64,000 nucleotides of DNA, taken from assembly GCF_900187035.1 (NCBI RefSeq), contig NZ_LT906446.1:868001-932000 (forward strand), given 5' to 3'. Under the pieces are notes generated by a model. That model did not search any database, had not been told where the DNA came from, and saw only the letters and a program-made list of their open reading frames with translations. Within the stretch, counting starts at the first letter, position 1. Each line of letters begins with the position of its first letter. Made by a program: the position numbers and the translations under genes. The stretch comes from Megamonas hypermegale (GTDB taxonomy: Bacteria; Bacillota; Negativicutes; Selenomonadales; Selenomonadaceae). Below, piece by piece: positions 44,408 to 53,578 of this stretch.

Positions 44408-45634
44408 ATGGCATTAATTGTAAAAAAATTTGGTGGCAGCTCTGTTGGTAGCACTGAAAAAATAAAAGCTGTTGCTCAACGTATTTTAGATGAAAAACAA
44501 CCCGGCGACAAAATTGTTGTTGTCGTTTCTGCTATGGGTGATACTACTGACGATTTAATTAAATTGGCTAAAGGTATTACAAAAGACCCATATCAATATA
44601 CTCGTGAAATGGATATGTTGCTTACTACTGGCGAACAGGTTTCAATTTCTCTTTTAACTATGGCTTTTAAAGCTTTAGGACAAAAAGCTGTATCTCTTAC
44701 AGGTTCTCTTGCTGGTGTAAAAACTAATTCCGTACACACTAAAGGAAAAATCAAAGATATCCAGCCTAAACGTATTTTCGATGAACTGGATAAAGGCAAT
44801 ATCGTCATCGTTGCTGGTTTCCAAGGCTGCAATGAACTCGGCGACCCTGTAACACTCGGCCGTGGTGGTTCTGATACTTCTGCTGTTGCCCTTGCTGGTG
44901 CAATGAAAGCTGATGTATGCGAAATTTATACAGACGTTGATGGCGTTTATTCCGCTGACCCACGTGTTGTAAAAAATGCTCGTAAAATGAAAGAAATTAC
45001 TTATTATGAAATGTTGGAAATGGCACGTCTCGGTGCTGGCGTTATGCAGCCACGTTCCGTTGAAACTGGCCAGATGTACAATATACCAATTCATGTAAGA
45101 TCCACATTCACAAACAAACCAGGTACAATTATTAGGGAGGAATATACAATGGAAGAAAAAGAGTTTATTATCAGAGGAGTTGCAGATGATACTAATGTAG
45201 CAAAAATCGCTGTACTGGGTATTCCAAATACTCCTGGTATCGCTTACTCTATCTTCTCCAAACTTGCTGAAAATAATATCGACGTTGATATGATTGTTCA
45301 AAGCATCCGCAACGTAGAAAAAAATGTTACAGATATGGTATTCACTACAACACTTGATGACCTCAACAATGCAAAACAAATCATCGATAAAGTAGCAGAC
45401 CAATTAAATGCTGTTGCAGTATTGATTGAAACTGATGTTGCTAAAGTATCCATCGTTGGTGCTGGCATGCTCGGCAACCCTGGTATCGCATCTAGAATGT
45501 TTAAAGCTTTATCTGAAAACGGCATCAATATTGATGTTATCAGCACTTCTGAAATCAGCATTTCATGCTTAATCAAAGCTGAAAAAATCAAAGAAGCTGT
45601 AAACGCTATTCATAACGAATTCTTCAAAGATTAA
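44408..45634 (+). CDS. lysC: Aspartate kinase, alpha subunit
   Basis: The first enzyme of the lysine/threonine/methionine branch has 408 residues. The kinase domain starts LIVKKFGGSSVGS and holds TLGRGGSDTSAVALAG and DVDGVYSADPR. Two ACT domains fill residues 260-408. Length and layout match the B. subtilis aspartokinase II alpha chain. TAGGAGG precedes the ATG. An internal start gives the beta chain. thrC follows but is separated by a strong terminator. Confidence 0.96.
   Translation: MALIVKKFGGSSVGSTEKIKAVAQRILDEKQPGDKIVVVVSAMGDTTDDLIKLAKGITKDPYQYTREMDMLLTTGEQVSISLLTMAFKALGQKAVSLTGSLAGVKTNSVHTKGKIKDIQPKRIFDELDKGNIVIVAGFQGCNELGDPVTLGRGGSDTSAVALAGAMKADVCEIYTDVDGVYSADPRVVKNARKMKEITYYEMLEMARLGAGVMQPRSVETGQMYNIPIHVRSTFTNKPGTIIREEYTMEEKEFIIRGVADDTNVAKIAVLGIPNTPGIAYSIFSKLAENNIDVDMIVQSIRNVEKNVTDMVFTTTLDDLNNAKQIIDKVADQLNAVAVLIETDVAKVSIVGAGMLGNPGIASRMFKALSENGINIDVISTSEISISCLIKAEKIKEAVNAIHNEFFKD
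45149..45634 (+). CDS. lysC: Aspartate kinase beta subunit, internal in-frame start
   Basis: Codon 248 of lysC is ATG (45149), with a perfect GGGAGG at 45135-45140, 8 nt before it. The product would be 161 residues containing only the two ACT regulatory domains (EEKEFIIRGVADDTNVAKIAV ...). That equals the beta subunit known from Bacillus LysC, which pairs with alpha in an alpha2-beta2 enzyme. The ribosome site is within coding DNA and is as strong as that of the alpha start. Confidence 0.8.
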   Translation: MEEKEFIIRGVADDTNVAKIAVLGIPNTPGIAYSIFSKLAENNIDVDMIVQSIRNVEKNVTDMVFTTTLDDLNNAKQIIDKVADQLNAVAVLIETDVAKVSIVGAGMLGNPGIASRMFKALSENGINIDVISTSEISISCLIKAEKIKEAVNAIHNEFFKD

Positions 45635-45676
45635 TATTTGCACTTCATAATAAATATTTAGTTCTAAATAAATCGT

Positions 45677-45729
45677 AAAATAGTTTGTATTCGCTTGATG
45701 GTATCTCACCTCTTCAATACAAACTATTT
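45677..45729 (+). terminator. Terminator of lysC
   Basis: A perfect 15-bp stem (AAAATAGTTTGTATT with AATACAAACTATTTT) and a 23-nt loop are followed by ATTATAAAG. It isolates lysC from thrC. Confidence 0.85.
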
Positions 45730-45775
45730 TATTATAAAGTATAATAAATAATTCAATTTAGAAGGGAGTAACTTC

Positions 45776-47266
45776 ATGGATTATATCAGTACAAGAGGCG
45801 GTGGCAACGCTGTAAGTGCAGCACGCGCAATCATAAAAGGCTTAGCTACAGATGGTGGTCTTTTCGTTCCACAAACAATTCCATCTATCGATAAAGATTT
45901 CATACAATCCTTACTTAATTTATCTTATCAAGAACGCGCTAAAAAAGTTCTTTCATTATATTTAACAGATTTTACTAATCAAGAAATAAACGACTGCGTT
46001 GAAAATGCTTATGGCAATAATAAATTTGATACAGATAAAGTCGTTCCTACAGTTCAAGTAGAAGACAACAATTATTTATTAGAATTATGGCATGGCCCAA
46101 CGAGTGCTTTTAAAGATATGGCACTTCAACTTTTGCCACAATTTATCTCTACTTCATTAAAAAAACTCGGCGATAAAAATGAACTCGTAATCCTCGTTGC
46201 CACTTCTGGCGATACTGGAAAAGCTGCTCTTGATGGCTTTAAAGATGTGCCTCAGACAAAAATCATCGTATTTTATCCACAAGAAGGCGTCAGCAAAATT
46301 CAGCGCTTACAAATGCTCACTCAAGAAGGTAACAACGTTGCTGTTGTAGCTGTACAAGGTAATTTTGATGACGCTCAAAGCGGTGTAAAACAGATTTTTA
46401 ATGATACTTCTTATAATGAATTGTTAGCACAAAAAGGCTTCCAGCTTTCTTCCGCTAATTCCATTAACTGGGGTCGTTTACTTCCACAAATCGTATACTA
46501 TTTCAGTTCTTATGCTGATTTAATAAACATGGGCAAAATAAAATTGGGCGATAAAGTCAATTTCACTGTACCAACTGGTAATTTTGGTGATATTCTCGCT
46601 GGTTTTTACGCAAAATGTATGGGACTGCCTGTAAATCGTTTAATCTGTGCTTCTAATGCTAACAATGTTTTAACCGACTTTTTAACAACAGGTACTTACG
46701 ACAAAAATCGTGAATTCTTTAAAACAATTTCTCCATCTATGGATATTTTAATTTCCAGCAACTTAGAAAGATTGCTCTACCACATGACAAAAGATACTGA
46801 AAAAGTAAAAAAATGGATGCAACAACTTCAACAAGATGGAAAATATACTGTAGATGATGCTACATTAAAAGCTATTCAAGAAACTTTCTGCGCTGGCTAT
46901 TTAAATGATACAGATACCATGGATTGCATTAAATCTGTATATGCAAAAGATAAATACGTTGCTGATACTCATACAGCAGTTGCTTGGCAAGTTGCACAAG
47001 ATTATACAGCAAAAACAAATGAAACCATTCCAATGGTCATCTTATCAACTGCCAGCCCATATAAATTCAATGATAGTGTTTTAACCGCTTTAGGTGAAGA
47101 TATTGCTGATAAAGATGAATTTGCGCTCTTAGATAAATTAGCACAAATAAACAAAGACCCAATTCCACAAGGACTTGCTAAATTAAAAACAGCACCTATT
47201 TTGCATAACAAAGTTTGTGAAAAACAACATATGATAAATAGTGTAAGTGAATTTTTAAATATTTAA
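45776..47266 (+). CDS. thrC: Threonine synthase
   Basis: This PLP enzyme forms threonine from phosphohomoserine. It has 496 residues of the longer, E. coli-like class. The N-terminus MDYISTRGG and AIIKGLATDGGLFVP are typical, and the PLP lysine is in HGPTSAFKDMALQLLP. VATSGDTGKAAL and VPTGNFGDILAG form the phosphate site. GAAGGGAG precedes the ATG. It has its own terminator. Confidence 0.95.
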   Translation: MDYISTRGGGNAVSAARAIIKGLATDGGLFVPQTIPSIDKDFIQSLLNLSYQERAKKVLSLYLTDFTNQEINDCVENAYGNNKFDTDKVVPTVQVEDNNYLLELWHGPTSAFKDMALQLLPQFISTSLKKLGDKNELVILVATSGDTGKAALDGFKDVPQTKIIVFYPQEGVSKIQRLQMLTQEGNNVAVVAVQGNFDDAQSGVKQIFNDTSYNELLAQKGFQLSSANSINWGRLLPQIVYYFSSYADLINMGKIKLGDKVNFTVPTGNFGDILAGFYAKCMGLPVNRLICASNANNVLTDFLTTGTYDKNREFFKTISPSMDILISSNLERLLYHMTKDTEKVKKWMQQLQQDGKYTVDDATLKAIQETFCAGYLNDTDTMDCIKSVYAKDKYVADTHTAVAWQVAQDYTAKTNETIPMVILSTASPYKFNDSVLTALGEDIADKDEFALLDKLAQINKDPIPQGLAKLKTAPILHNKVCEKQHMINSVSEFLNI

Positions 47267-47275
47267 TATAAAAAT

Positions 47276-47318
47276 TAGAGCTATTGATGTATAAAAAAAT
47301 AATATATCAATAGCTCTA
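47276..47318 (+). terminator. Terminator of thrC
   Basis: A perfect 13-bp stem (TAGAGCTATTGAT with ATCAATAGCTCTA) is followed by GTTTTTTGTTTT. Confidence 0.92.
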
Positions 47319-47376
47319 GTTTTTTGTTTTACAAGGTAAATCAATAAAATTTTTCTATCTATACATACACATATTT

Positions 47377-47438
47377 TTTACATAAATTTTACAAAAGCTT
47401 AACATTTATTTAACAACATTAATAGGTGATAATATATC
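47377..47438 (+). promoter_or_regulatory. Pho-box promoter of the DUF47-pit operon
   Basis: TTTACA (47377), TTTACA (47388), TTAACA (47399) and TTAACA (47410) repeat with an exact 11-bp period, the binding pattern of PhoP. The last copy is 17 bp from TATATC (47433-47438). A second possible -10, TATAAT, lies at 47460-47465. The downstream genes are a phosphate transporter pair. Confidence 0.75.
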
Positions 47439-47811
47439 GCCTATTCTTTTTTATTATGCTATAATAGTATTCAGCAGCTGCACTGACGACTTATCAGCTG
47501 TATATTTTTGTGTATATTTTTATATTTGATTGTAAAAATTAACTTTACTTGATATTTACGTTAATTTCATATGATGAGAAGTCAACAGTGCCGTTATTTT
47601 GATGAATATTATAGAAAGGATTAGTTACTGGTATTACTTTCGTAGTAATATGTACCGGAAAAGCCGGGATTTTAAGCTTGGGGAGTATTGCATCAAACAT
47701 TAATAATCTTAATGGATACGATGAACTGAGAATATAGTTTACTATTACATATGTATTTAAGTATAAAAAAATATATTATATAATAAAAAACTATGACAGT
47801 AACGCAAACGC
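47421..47811 (+). other. Long, structured leader of the DUF47-pit operon
   Basis: About 350 nt lie between the promoter and the first codon. Visible helices are AATAGGTGA/TCGCCTATT with a following CTTTTTTATT (47421-47455, terminator-like), paired CAGCTG copies near 47475 and 47495, AAATTAAC/GTTAATTT around 47538-47569, and TATTACT/AGTAATA near 47632-47650. A CCGG-AAAAG-CCGG stretch followed by TTGGGG comes next. It matches no riboswitch class I can name with confidence. Confidence 0.5.
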
Positions 47812-48441
47812 ATGTTCAGTTTTTTCAAAAAAAAGGATACGGAATTTTATGATTTGTTTTTGACAAGTGCAAATTATTTTCATGAAAGCGCTCTTTTAAT
47901 TAACAAAGTTATGTCAGGAGATAATGGTGCTGATGCTGGCTTCTTAGATATTACAGAAATCGAGCACAATGCTGATGCTATCAATGACAAAATCATCGAC
48001 AAATTAAACAAAACATTCATTACTCCAATTGACCGCGAAGATATTTATGCTTTAGCAAATGGATTAGATGACGGTGTAGATTTTCTTCAAGGCACTTTAC
48101 AACGTGCTATGATGTATCATCTTAAAGAAACGAGTGATGCAGCGATTTCCTTGTCCCAATTACTTATTAAATCTACAACAGAAATTGTAAATGCTTTTTC
48201 TATGTTACATGAAGTTACTAAACATGAACACGAAATTTTAGAATGTACTTATAAAATTAGCAAATTCGAAAGCGAAGGGGACCGCATTTATCGCAATGAA
48301 ATTGCTTATTTATTTGAAAACATCAAAGACCCTATTGAACTCATAAAATGGAAAGATGTTTTAGATTATATAGAAGATACCTTAGACCATTGCGAAAAAT
48401 TGTCTGACTTATTGAGAGGCGTGGTAATGAAGTATGCATGA
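47812..48441 (+). CDS. DUF47/PhoU-like phosphate transport regulator
   Basis: The 209-residue all-helical cytoplasmic protein begins MFSFFKKKDTEFYDLFL and contains EIEHNADAINDKIIDKLNKT, the metal-binding PhoU-like helix pattern of DUF47 proteins. DUF47 genes are usually coupled to pit and modulate the transporter. Its end overlaps the pit start by 8 bp. No clear ribosome site is seen before the ATG (GACAGTAACGCAAACGC), which is unusual here. Confidence 0.9.
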   Translation: MFSFFKKKDTEFYDLFLTSANYFHESALLINKVMSGDNGADAGFLDITEIEHNADAINDKIIDKLNKTFITPIDREDIYALANGLDDGVDFLQGTLQRAMMYHLKETSDAAISLSQLLIKSTTEIVNAFSMLHEVTKHEHEILECTYKISKFESEGDRIYRNEIAYLFENIKDPIELIKWKDVLDYIEDTLDHCEKLSDLLRGVVMKYA

Positions 48442-49435
48442 GTTACAGTTTCTCATTATAGCAGTCATTGTACTTGCTTTATTATTTGACTTTATAAACG
48501 GCTTCCATGATACAGCAAATGCTATAGCTACCTCTGTATCAACTAGAGCCTTAAGACCTAGAACAGCCATTATCATGGCAGCTTTTTTGAATTTTATCGG
48601 TGCTATGTACAGTACAGGCGTTGCTAAAACCATCGGTGGCGATATCGTAAAATCAGCCAATCACATTGATGAACACATCATTGTAGCAGCTTTAATTGGT
48701 GCTATTGTTTGGAATTTATTCACTTGGTGGATTGCGATGCCAAGTAGTTCTTCCCATGCTTTAGTAGGTGGTATTATCGGTGCTGTTCTCGTTTCTACCG
48801 GAGCTATTGGTCTTAACTTTTGGGGAATTGGTAAAATCGTTCTTTCTTTGATTTTATCACCAGTAATAGCAATAATATTCGGTTTTATTGTCATGAATAT
48901 ATTTTTCCTGCTATTCGGTAAATATCGACCGTCATCACTTAACAATAAATTTAAACGTTTGCAAATCATAACTGCTGCCACAATGGCATTTTCTCACGGT
49001 TCAAATGATGCGCAAAAATCAATGGGTATCATTACTTTAGCCCTTTTAAGTGGTGGATATATTGATGTATTTGAAGTTCCTTACTATGTAAAAATCTTAG
49101 CGGCAACTGCAATGGCTTGTGGTACTGCTATTGGTGGTTGGAAAATCATCAAAACAGTCGGTGGTAAAATCTTTAAACTTCAACCAGTTACAGGTTTCGC
49201 AGCTGATTTAAACTCTTCCATCGTTATTTTTTCAGCGACTTTATTATCCTTGCCAGTAAGTACAACACATGTTGTTTCTGGTTCTATCATGGGTGTAGGT
49301 AGTGCTAAACGCGTTGGCGCAGTACGATGGGGCACAGCACAACAAATGCTCATGGCATGGGTGCTTACAATTCCATGTACAGCTATTGTCGGTGCACTTG
49401 TTTATTATTTAATGTGCTTTGTATTTGGACTATAA
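48434..49435 (+). CDS. pit: PiT-family inorganic phosphate transporter
   Basis: This low-affinity, metal-phosphate symporter has 333 residues and about ten helices. Both signature loops are present: FDFINGFHDTANAIATSVST near the start and FSHGSNDAQKSMGII in the second half. SSSHALVGG and STTHVVSGSIMGVG are the inner repeats. It is translated with DUF47 by overlap. The gene ends just before a terminator. Confidence 0.95.
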   Translation: MHELQFLIIAVIVLALLFDFINGFHDTANAIATSVSTRALRPRTAIIMAAFLNFIGAMYSTGVAKTIGGDIVKSANHIDEHIIVAALIGAIVWNLFTWWIAMPSSSSHALVGGIIGAVLVSTGAIGLNFWGIGKIVLSLILSPVIAIIFGFIVMNIFFLLFGKYRPSSLNNKFKRLQIITAATMAFSHGSNDAQKSMGIITLALLSGGYIDVFEVPYYVKILAATAMACGTAIGGWKIIKTVGGKIFKLQPVTGFAADLNSSIVIFSATLLSLPVSTTHVVSGSIMGVGSAKRVGAVRWGTAQQMLMAWVLTIPCTAIVGALVYYLMCFVFGL

Positions 49436-49448
49436 ATAAATATAAAAT

Positions 49449-49476
49449 AAGCCAAATGATGTATTTCATTTGGCTT
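49449..49476 (+). terminator. Terminator of the DUF47-pit operon
   Basis: AAGCCAAATGA pairs with TCATTTGGCTT and is followed by TTATTTTTTG. Confidence 0.9.
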
Positions 49477-49556
49477 TTATTTTTTGTTATAATAAGATTA
49501 ATGATATATTTACATAAAAATTTTATACAGTAATCAATATTCAAGGAGGGATTTAT

Positions 49557-51176
49557 ATGCTTCTTCCCAAAAAATATCCACTAGTAGAAATTGCAAAACA
49601 AAAACAAAAAGAACACAAAGCTTTAATAACAGCTGTAAAAATCGACAATGTATTACGCGATTTACAAACAGATATAACACCAAATTCGCAAATAGAATTC
49701 ATCGATATGACTCAAGAAGATGGTGTTTTAGCTTATCAGCGCAGTGTTTTATTCATCATGATAGCTTCTGTCAATCTTTTATATCCTGATAAAGAAGTCG
49801 TTGTCGAACATTCAGTAAACAATGGCGTTTATTGTGAACTTTTGCCTAAAGGCGATTTAACAGCTGAAAAAGTAGCAAATATTGAAGCTAAAATGCGTGA
49901 ATTTATTGAAAAGAAAAAAGATATTTACAAAGTATCTCTACCACGTGAAGATGTTATCGCATTATTTCGTGAATCACAACAAATAGAAAAATCAAAATTA
50001 ATTGAAACTTTAAAACAAGATGTAGTCAGCTTATACTATTGTTCTGGTTATTATGACTATCTTTATGGCCCAATGTTATATAATACCTCCTTATTAGATA
50101 AATTTGCACTTGATTTTTACAATCCAGGATTAATTTTACGTACACCACTAAAAGATAATCCTGATGAAGTTCCTCCAATGATGAAACAGCGTAAACTCTC
50201 GATGATTTTATCTGAAGCTGACCGCTGGGCAGATATATTGAAGTGCAATTATGTGACGAATTTAAATAATTACATCAAAGAAAATAGAAGTGGCGATATC
50301 ATTCGCATTTCGGAAGCTTTACATGAAAAAAAGATAGCTCAAATTGCTGACCATATCGTTGAAGATACAGAACATTTACGTTTAATCTTAATTGCAGGGC
50401 CTTCTTCATCAGGCAAAACAACATTTGCGCAAAGACTTAGAATTCAACTCCTTGTAAACGGACTTAATCCTACATCTATTTCCCTTGATGATTATTTTCT
50501 CGATAGAGAATTAACGCCAAAAAATGAACATGGTGAATACGATTTTGAATCACTCTATGCCTTGGACTTAGACTTATTCAATAAACATATGTTAGCACTA
50601 TTAAATGGTGAGGCTGTAGAAATACCTGTATATAATTTTGCTACAGGATACCGCGAATGGAAAAATCATATTGTACAAGTAGAAAAAAATCAACCTATAA
50701 TCATCGAAGGTATTCATGGCTTAAATGATGAGCTGACAAAAGCTATACCCAATAATATGAAATACAAAATATACATCAGTGCTTTAACTCAATTAGCTAT
50801 CGATGGGCACAATCGCATACCGACAACAGTAGCACGCATTATTCGCCGCATTGTCCGTGACAATCAATTTCGTGGGGCACATCCACTTAAAACAATTCGT
50901 CAATGGAGTGAAGTACGCAATGGAGAAAATAAAAATATCTTTCCTTATCAAGAAAATGCAGATGTAATGTTTAATTCTGCCCTCATTTATGAACTTGGTG
51001 TATTAAAAAAATACGCTCGACCACTTTTGATGAAAATAGATGCTAACTTACCTGAATACAATGTCTCTAAGCGATTGATAGATTTCCTTGATTATTTTGA
51101 TGATATTTACAACGAAGATGATATTCCAAATAACTCCATACTTCGGGAATTTATCGGCAAATCTTGCTTTTTCTAA
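49557..51176 (+). CDS. Nucleoside kinase, uridine kinase-like
   Basis: The 539 residues have an N-terminal TGS/threonyl-tRNA-synthetase-like region (about 1-230). A phosphoribulokinase/uridine kinase P-loop domain follows, with IAGPSSSGKTTFAQRL, SLDDYF and IIEGIHGLN. It probably phosphorylates uridine or another nucleoside; the N-domain combination is common in Firmicutes and Bacteroidetes and its use is not established. AAGGAGGGATTT precedes the ATG. It stands alone between terminators. Confidence 0.88.
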   Translation: MLLPKKYPLVEIAKQKQKEHKALITAVKIDNVLRDLQTDITPNSQIEFIDMTQEDGVLAYQRSVLFIMIASVNLLYPDKEVVVEHSVNNGVYCELLPKGDLTAEKVANIEAKMREFIEKKKDIYKVSLPREDVIALFRESQQIEKSKLIETLKQDVVSLYYCSGYYDYLYGPMLYNTSLLDKFALDFYNPGLILRTPLKDNPDEVPPMMKQRKLSMILSEADRWADILKCNYVTNLNNYIKENRSGDIIRISEALHEKKIAQIADHIVEDTEHLRLILIAGPSSSGKTTFAQRLRIQLLVNGLNPTSISLDDYFLDRELTPKNEHGEYDFESLYALDLDLFNKHMLALLNGEAVEIPVYNFATGYREWKNHIVQVEKNQPIIIEGIHGLNDELTKAIPNNMKYKIYISALTQLAIDGHNRIPTTVARIIRRIVRDNQFRGAHPLKTIRQWSEVRNGENKNIFPYQENADVMFNSALIYELGVLKKYARPLLMKIDANLPEYNVSKRLIDFLDYFDDIYNEDDIPNNSILREFIGKSCFF

Positions 51177-51273
51177 GTAATCTTATAATACAATAAAAAT
51201 ACAAAATCTGTATAAATCACATTTATATTTTATTACTATTTATCATTTACAACTTCAAAATCAATTTGTTTTG

Positions 51274-51297
51274 GACTCTAAATATATATTTAGAGTC
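51274..51297. terminator. Terminator between the nucleoside kinase and the Nudix gene
   Basis: The 24-bp palindrome GACTCTAAATAT/ATATTTAGAGTC is followed by TTTTTTTATAA on the plus strand. It lies 97 bp after the kinase stop and 34 bp from the Nudix stop. Confidence 0.85.
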
Positions 51298-51330
51298 TTT
51301 TTTTATAATAACGTAAACATCATTTAATTT

Positions 51331-52134
51331 TTATATATCGCGTTCACTTATCACTAAAATACCTTTATCTTTTATCATTTGAGCAAAAATACCATTGCCT
51401 TCAATCAATTTATGGGAAAATGTTCCATCATAAATGTATTTACTGCCACATGTTGGACTATTAGCTTTTAAAATAGCTAAATCAATTTCTTTATCCGCAA
51501 TATCTTGCATAGCTTTTTTAGCACTATTCATATACAGCTCTGTCATATCCACTTTATCTTTTGTGATAATCTTATCGTTTGATATTTCAACAGGCTTACG
51601 TGGCAATGGCAAATTTGCTAAAATTTCTGGGCAAACTTTAATAACATTTTTGTTTTTGACTAAATCTACTACATTTTGATTATAATTATTTCCACCATTA
51701 TATTTACAATTATCACCAAGTAAACAAGCACTCACTAAAATATTTTTACTCAAATAAATTTTTAACCGATTGACAACAATTTTATCAGCTTCTAACCAAT
51801 TTACACTATCTAAATCAGACAAAGTCAACCATTTAAATTTACTATGAATTGCCTCATTCAGTTCAAATTTTTCTGTTGTACAAATATAACAATCCATTTT
51901 CATATGAAAATCAGGATAATCATATTCTATTGAAGTAAAATATTCTGATATTTTTATTTCAGCATTTAATTCTTCTCTTAATTCTCTTTGTAAAGCAATT
52001 TCTGGCTGTTCATCTATGTTTACTTTTCCACCAGGAAATTCCCAAAAACCTTTAAGATTGCCGTAATTTCTCTTTGCCGTTAAAATCTTATCTTTATCTC
52101 GTATTATTGCTGCTACTACATGGATTTTTTTCAT
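51331..52134 (-). CDS. Nudix hydrolase-DUF523 fusion
   Basis: This 267-residue protein joins two domains. Residues 1-128 form a Nudix hydrolase of MutT/CTP-pyrophosphatase type. The Nudix box spans about 36-58 (GKVNIDEQPEIALQRELREE), preceded by KRNYGNLKGFWEFPGG. Residues 131-267 form a DUF523 domain with NILVSACLLGDNCKYNGG, CPEILANLPLPRKP and NSPTCGSK, whose conserved cysteines suggest metal or cluster binding. The Nudix half likely sanitises oxidised or methylated nucleotides. DUF523 is usually separate, and its function is unknown. AAAGTGAATATTT is a weak ribosome site. Confidence 0.88.
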   Translation of the reverse strand: MKKIHVVAAIIRDKDKILTAKRNYGNLKGFWEFPGGKVNIDEQPEIALQRELREELNAEIKISEYFTSIEYDYPDFHMKMDCYICTTEKFELNEAIHSKFKWLTLSDLDSVNWLEADKIVVNRLKIYLSKNILVSACLLGDNCKYNGGNNYNQNVVDLVKNKNVIKVCPEILANLPLPRKPVEISNDKIITKDKVDMTELYMNSAKKAMQDIADKEIDLAILKANSPTCGSKYIYDGTFSHKLIEGNGIFAQMIKDKGILVISERDI

Positions 52135-52274
52135 AAATATTCACTTTCCTGTCATTTATTTTATATACAATTTTATGGTATTTATTCACAAATACTAATT
52201 ACAATTAATAATATACCATACTTATTCTACCATAAAGATTTTTATAAAATAACAACAAATACAAAGTTTACAAC

Positions 52275-52303
52275 TTGACATTTATAAAAAATCGTTATAG
52301 ACT
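52275..52303 (+). promoter_or_regulatory. Promoter of the glycerol-dehydrogenase-like gene
   Basis: TTGACA (52275-52280), a 17-bp spacer and TAGACT (52298-52303) lie 75 bp upstream of the start. Confidence 0.5.
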
Positions 52304-52377
52304 AAAAATCACGCTGTTAAAAATATATGTAAAAAAATAATTATACTTAATCAAAAAAATAAAGGTGGTCTTATTTT

Positions 52378-53463
52378 ATGGCGAATACTGTATTTTTACC
52401 AAGCTATACTATAGGTGGAGATGCTTATAAAGAAATAAATAAGATTTGTACTCCTTATGGTAAAAAAGCTGTCGTTATCGGTGGTAAAACAGCAATTTCT
52501 AAAGCAAAACAAGCTTTAGTTGATGCAATTCAAAATACTGATTTAGAAATTATTGATTTTGTTTGGTATGGTGGAGACTCCACTTATGCTAATATCAATG
52601 CATTAGCTGAAAATCCAAAATTCCAAGAAGCAGATATGGTATTTGCCGTAGGTGGCGGTCGTGCAATTGATACTTGCAAAACTCTTTGCGATATGAAAAA
52701 TAAACCTGTGTTTTCTTTTCCAACCATTGCATCTAACTGCTCTCCTGTTACAGCAGTCTGCGTAATTTATGATGACGAAACACATGCTTTTAAAGAATTA
52801 TACTTTCCGAAAAAAAGCCCTATTCATTGTTTTATCAATACACAAATCATCTCTGAAGCTCCATATAATTTCATTTGGGCTGGTATTGGCGATGCTTTAT
52901 CTAAACAATATGAAGCAGGTTTCTCTTCTCGTGGCGATGAACTCGACCATACAAATGGTCTCGGCGTACAAATCAGTAAAAATTGCTCAACTCAATTGAT
53001 AAAATACGGTTTTGATGCTTTAAATGCAGTTAAAAATCATAAACCAAATCATGCACTTGAACAAGTCGTGTCTATAATAATTGTCAGCACTGGTCTTGTA
53101 TCCGTACTTGTAATGAATGACTATAACAGTTGTCTTGCTCATTCCATCTATTACGGTTGCACAATGCTCAAAGTTTGCGAAGAAAAACATTTACACGGTG
53201 AACTCGTAAGTTATGGTGTATTAATTTTATTGCTCATGGATAAACAAGAAGAAGAATTTAAAAAAGTATTTAACTTCAATAAATCAGTTAATTTGCCAAC
53301 ATGTTTAAAAGATATCGATATAAACACTGAAGCAGATTTAAATACTGTATTAGATAAAACTATGACAACAAATGATATCGTACACGTTCCATATAAAATA
53401 ACACGTGAAATGATTTATGATGCTATAATGCAGCTTGAACAATATAATAAAGAACATAAATAA
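52378..53463 (+). CDS. Glycerol dehydrogenase-like iron-containing alcohol dehydrogenase
   Basis: This cytoplasmic NAD(P)-dependent dehydrogenase has 361 residues and belongs to the GldA branch of group III enzymes. The dinucleotide site VFAVGGGRAIDTCKTL and the metal ligands D (WAGIGDALSKQYEA) and H (SCLAHSIYYG and KHLHGELVSYG) are in place. Glycerol, 1,2-diols or hydroxyketones are possible substrates. AAAGGTGGTCTTATTTT precedes the ATG. No glycerol genes are adjacent. Confidence 0.88.
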   Translation: MANTVFLPSYTIGGDAYKEINKICTPYGKKAVVIGGKTAISKAKQALVDAIQNTDLEIIDFVWYGGDSTYANINALAENPKFQEADMVFAVGGGRAIDTCKTLCDMKNKPVFSFPTIASNCSPVTAVCVIYDDETHAFKELYFPKKSPIHCFINTQIISEAPYNFIWAGIGDALSKQYEAGFSSRGDELDHTNGLGVQISKNCSTQLIKYGFDALNAVKNHKPNHALEQVVSIIIVSTGLVSVLVMNDYNSCLAHSIYYGCTMLKVCEEKHLHGELVSYGVLILLLMDKQEEEFKKVFNFNKSVNLPTCLKDIDINTEADLNTVLDKTMTTNDIVHVPYKITREMIYDAIMQLEQYNKEHK

Positions 53464-53578
53464 AAAAATATATTTTTTATTTCATTTTAACAATAAAAAT
53501 AAAAAATACAAAAAAATACAAAATAAACCACTAGACAAAAATAAATACTTATGATACTATTAAAAGCGTCAACATTAT

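Noticed and set aside
47600-47720. c-di-AMP (ydaO) riboswitch in the pit leader
   Set aside because: The CCGG hairpin and TTGGGG are suggestive, but the conserved 3' CCGACAGCUAAC part is missing.
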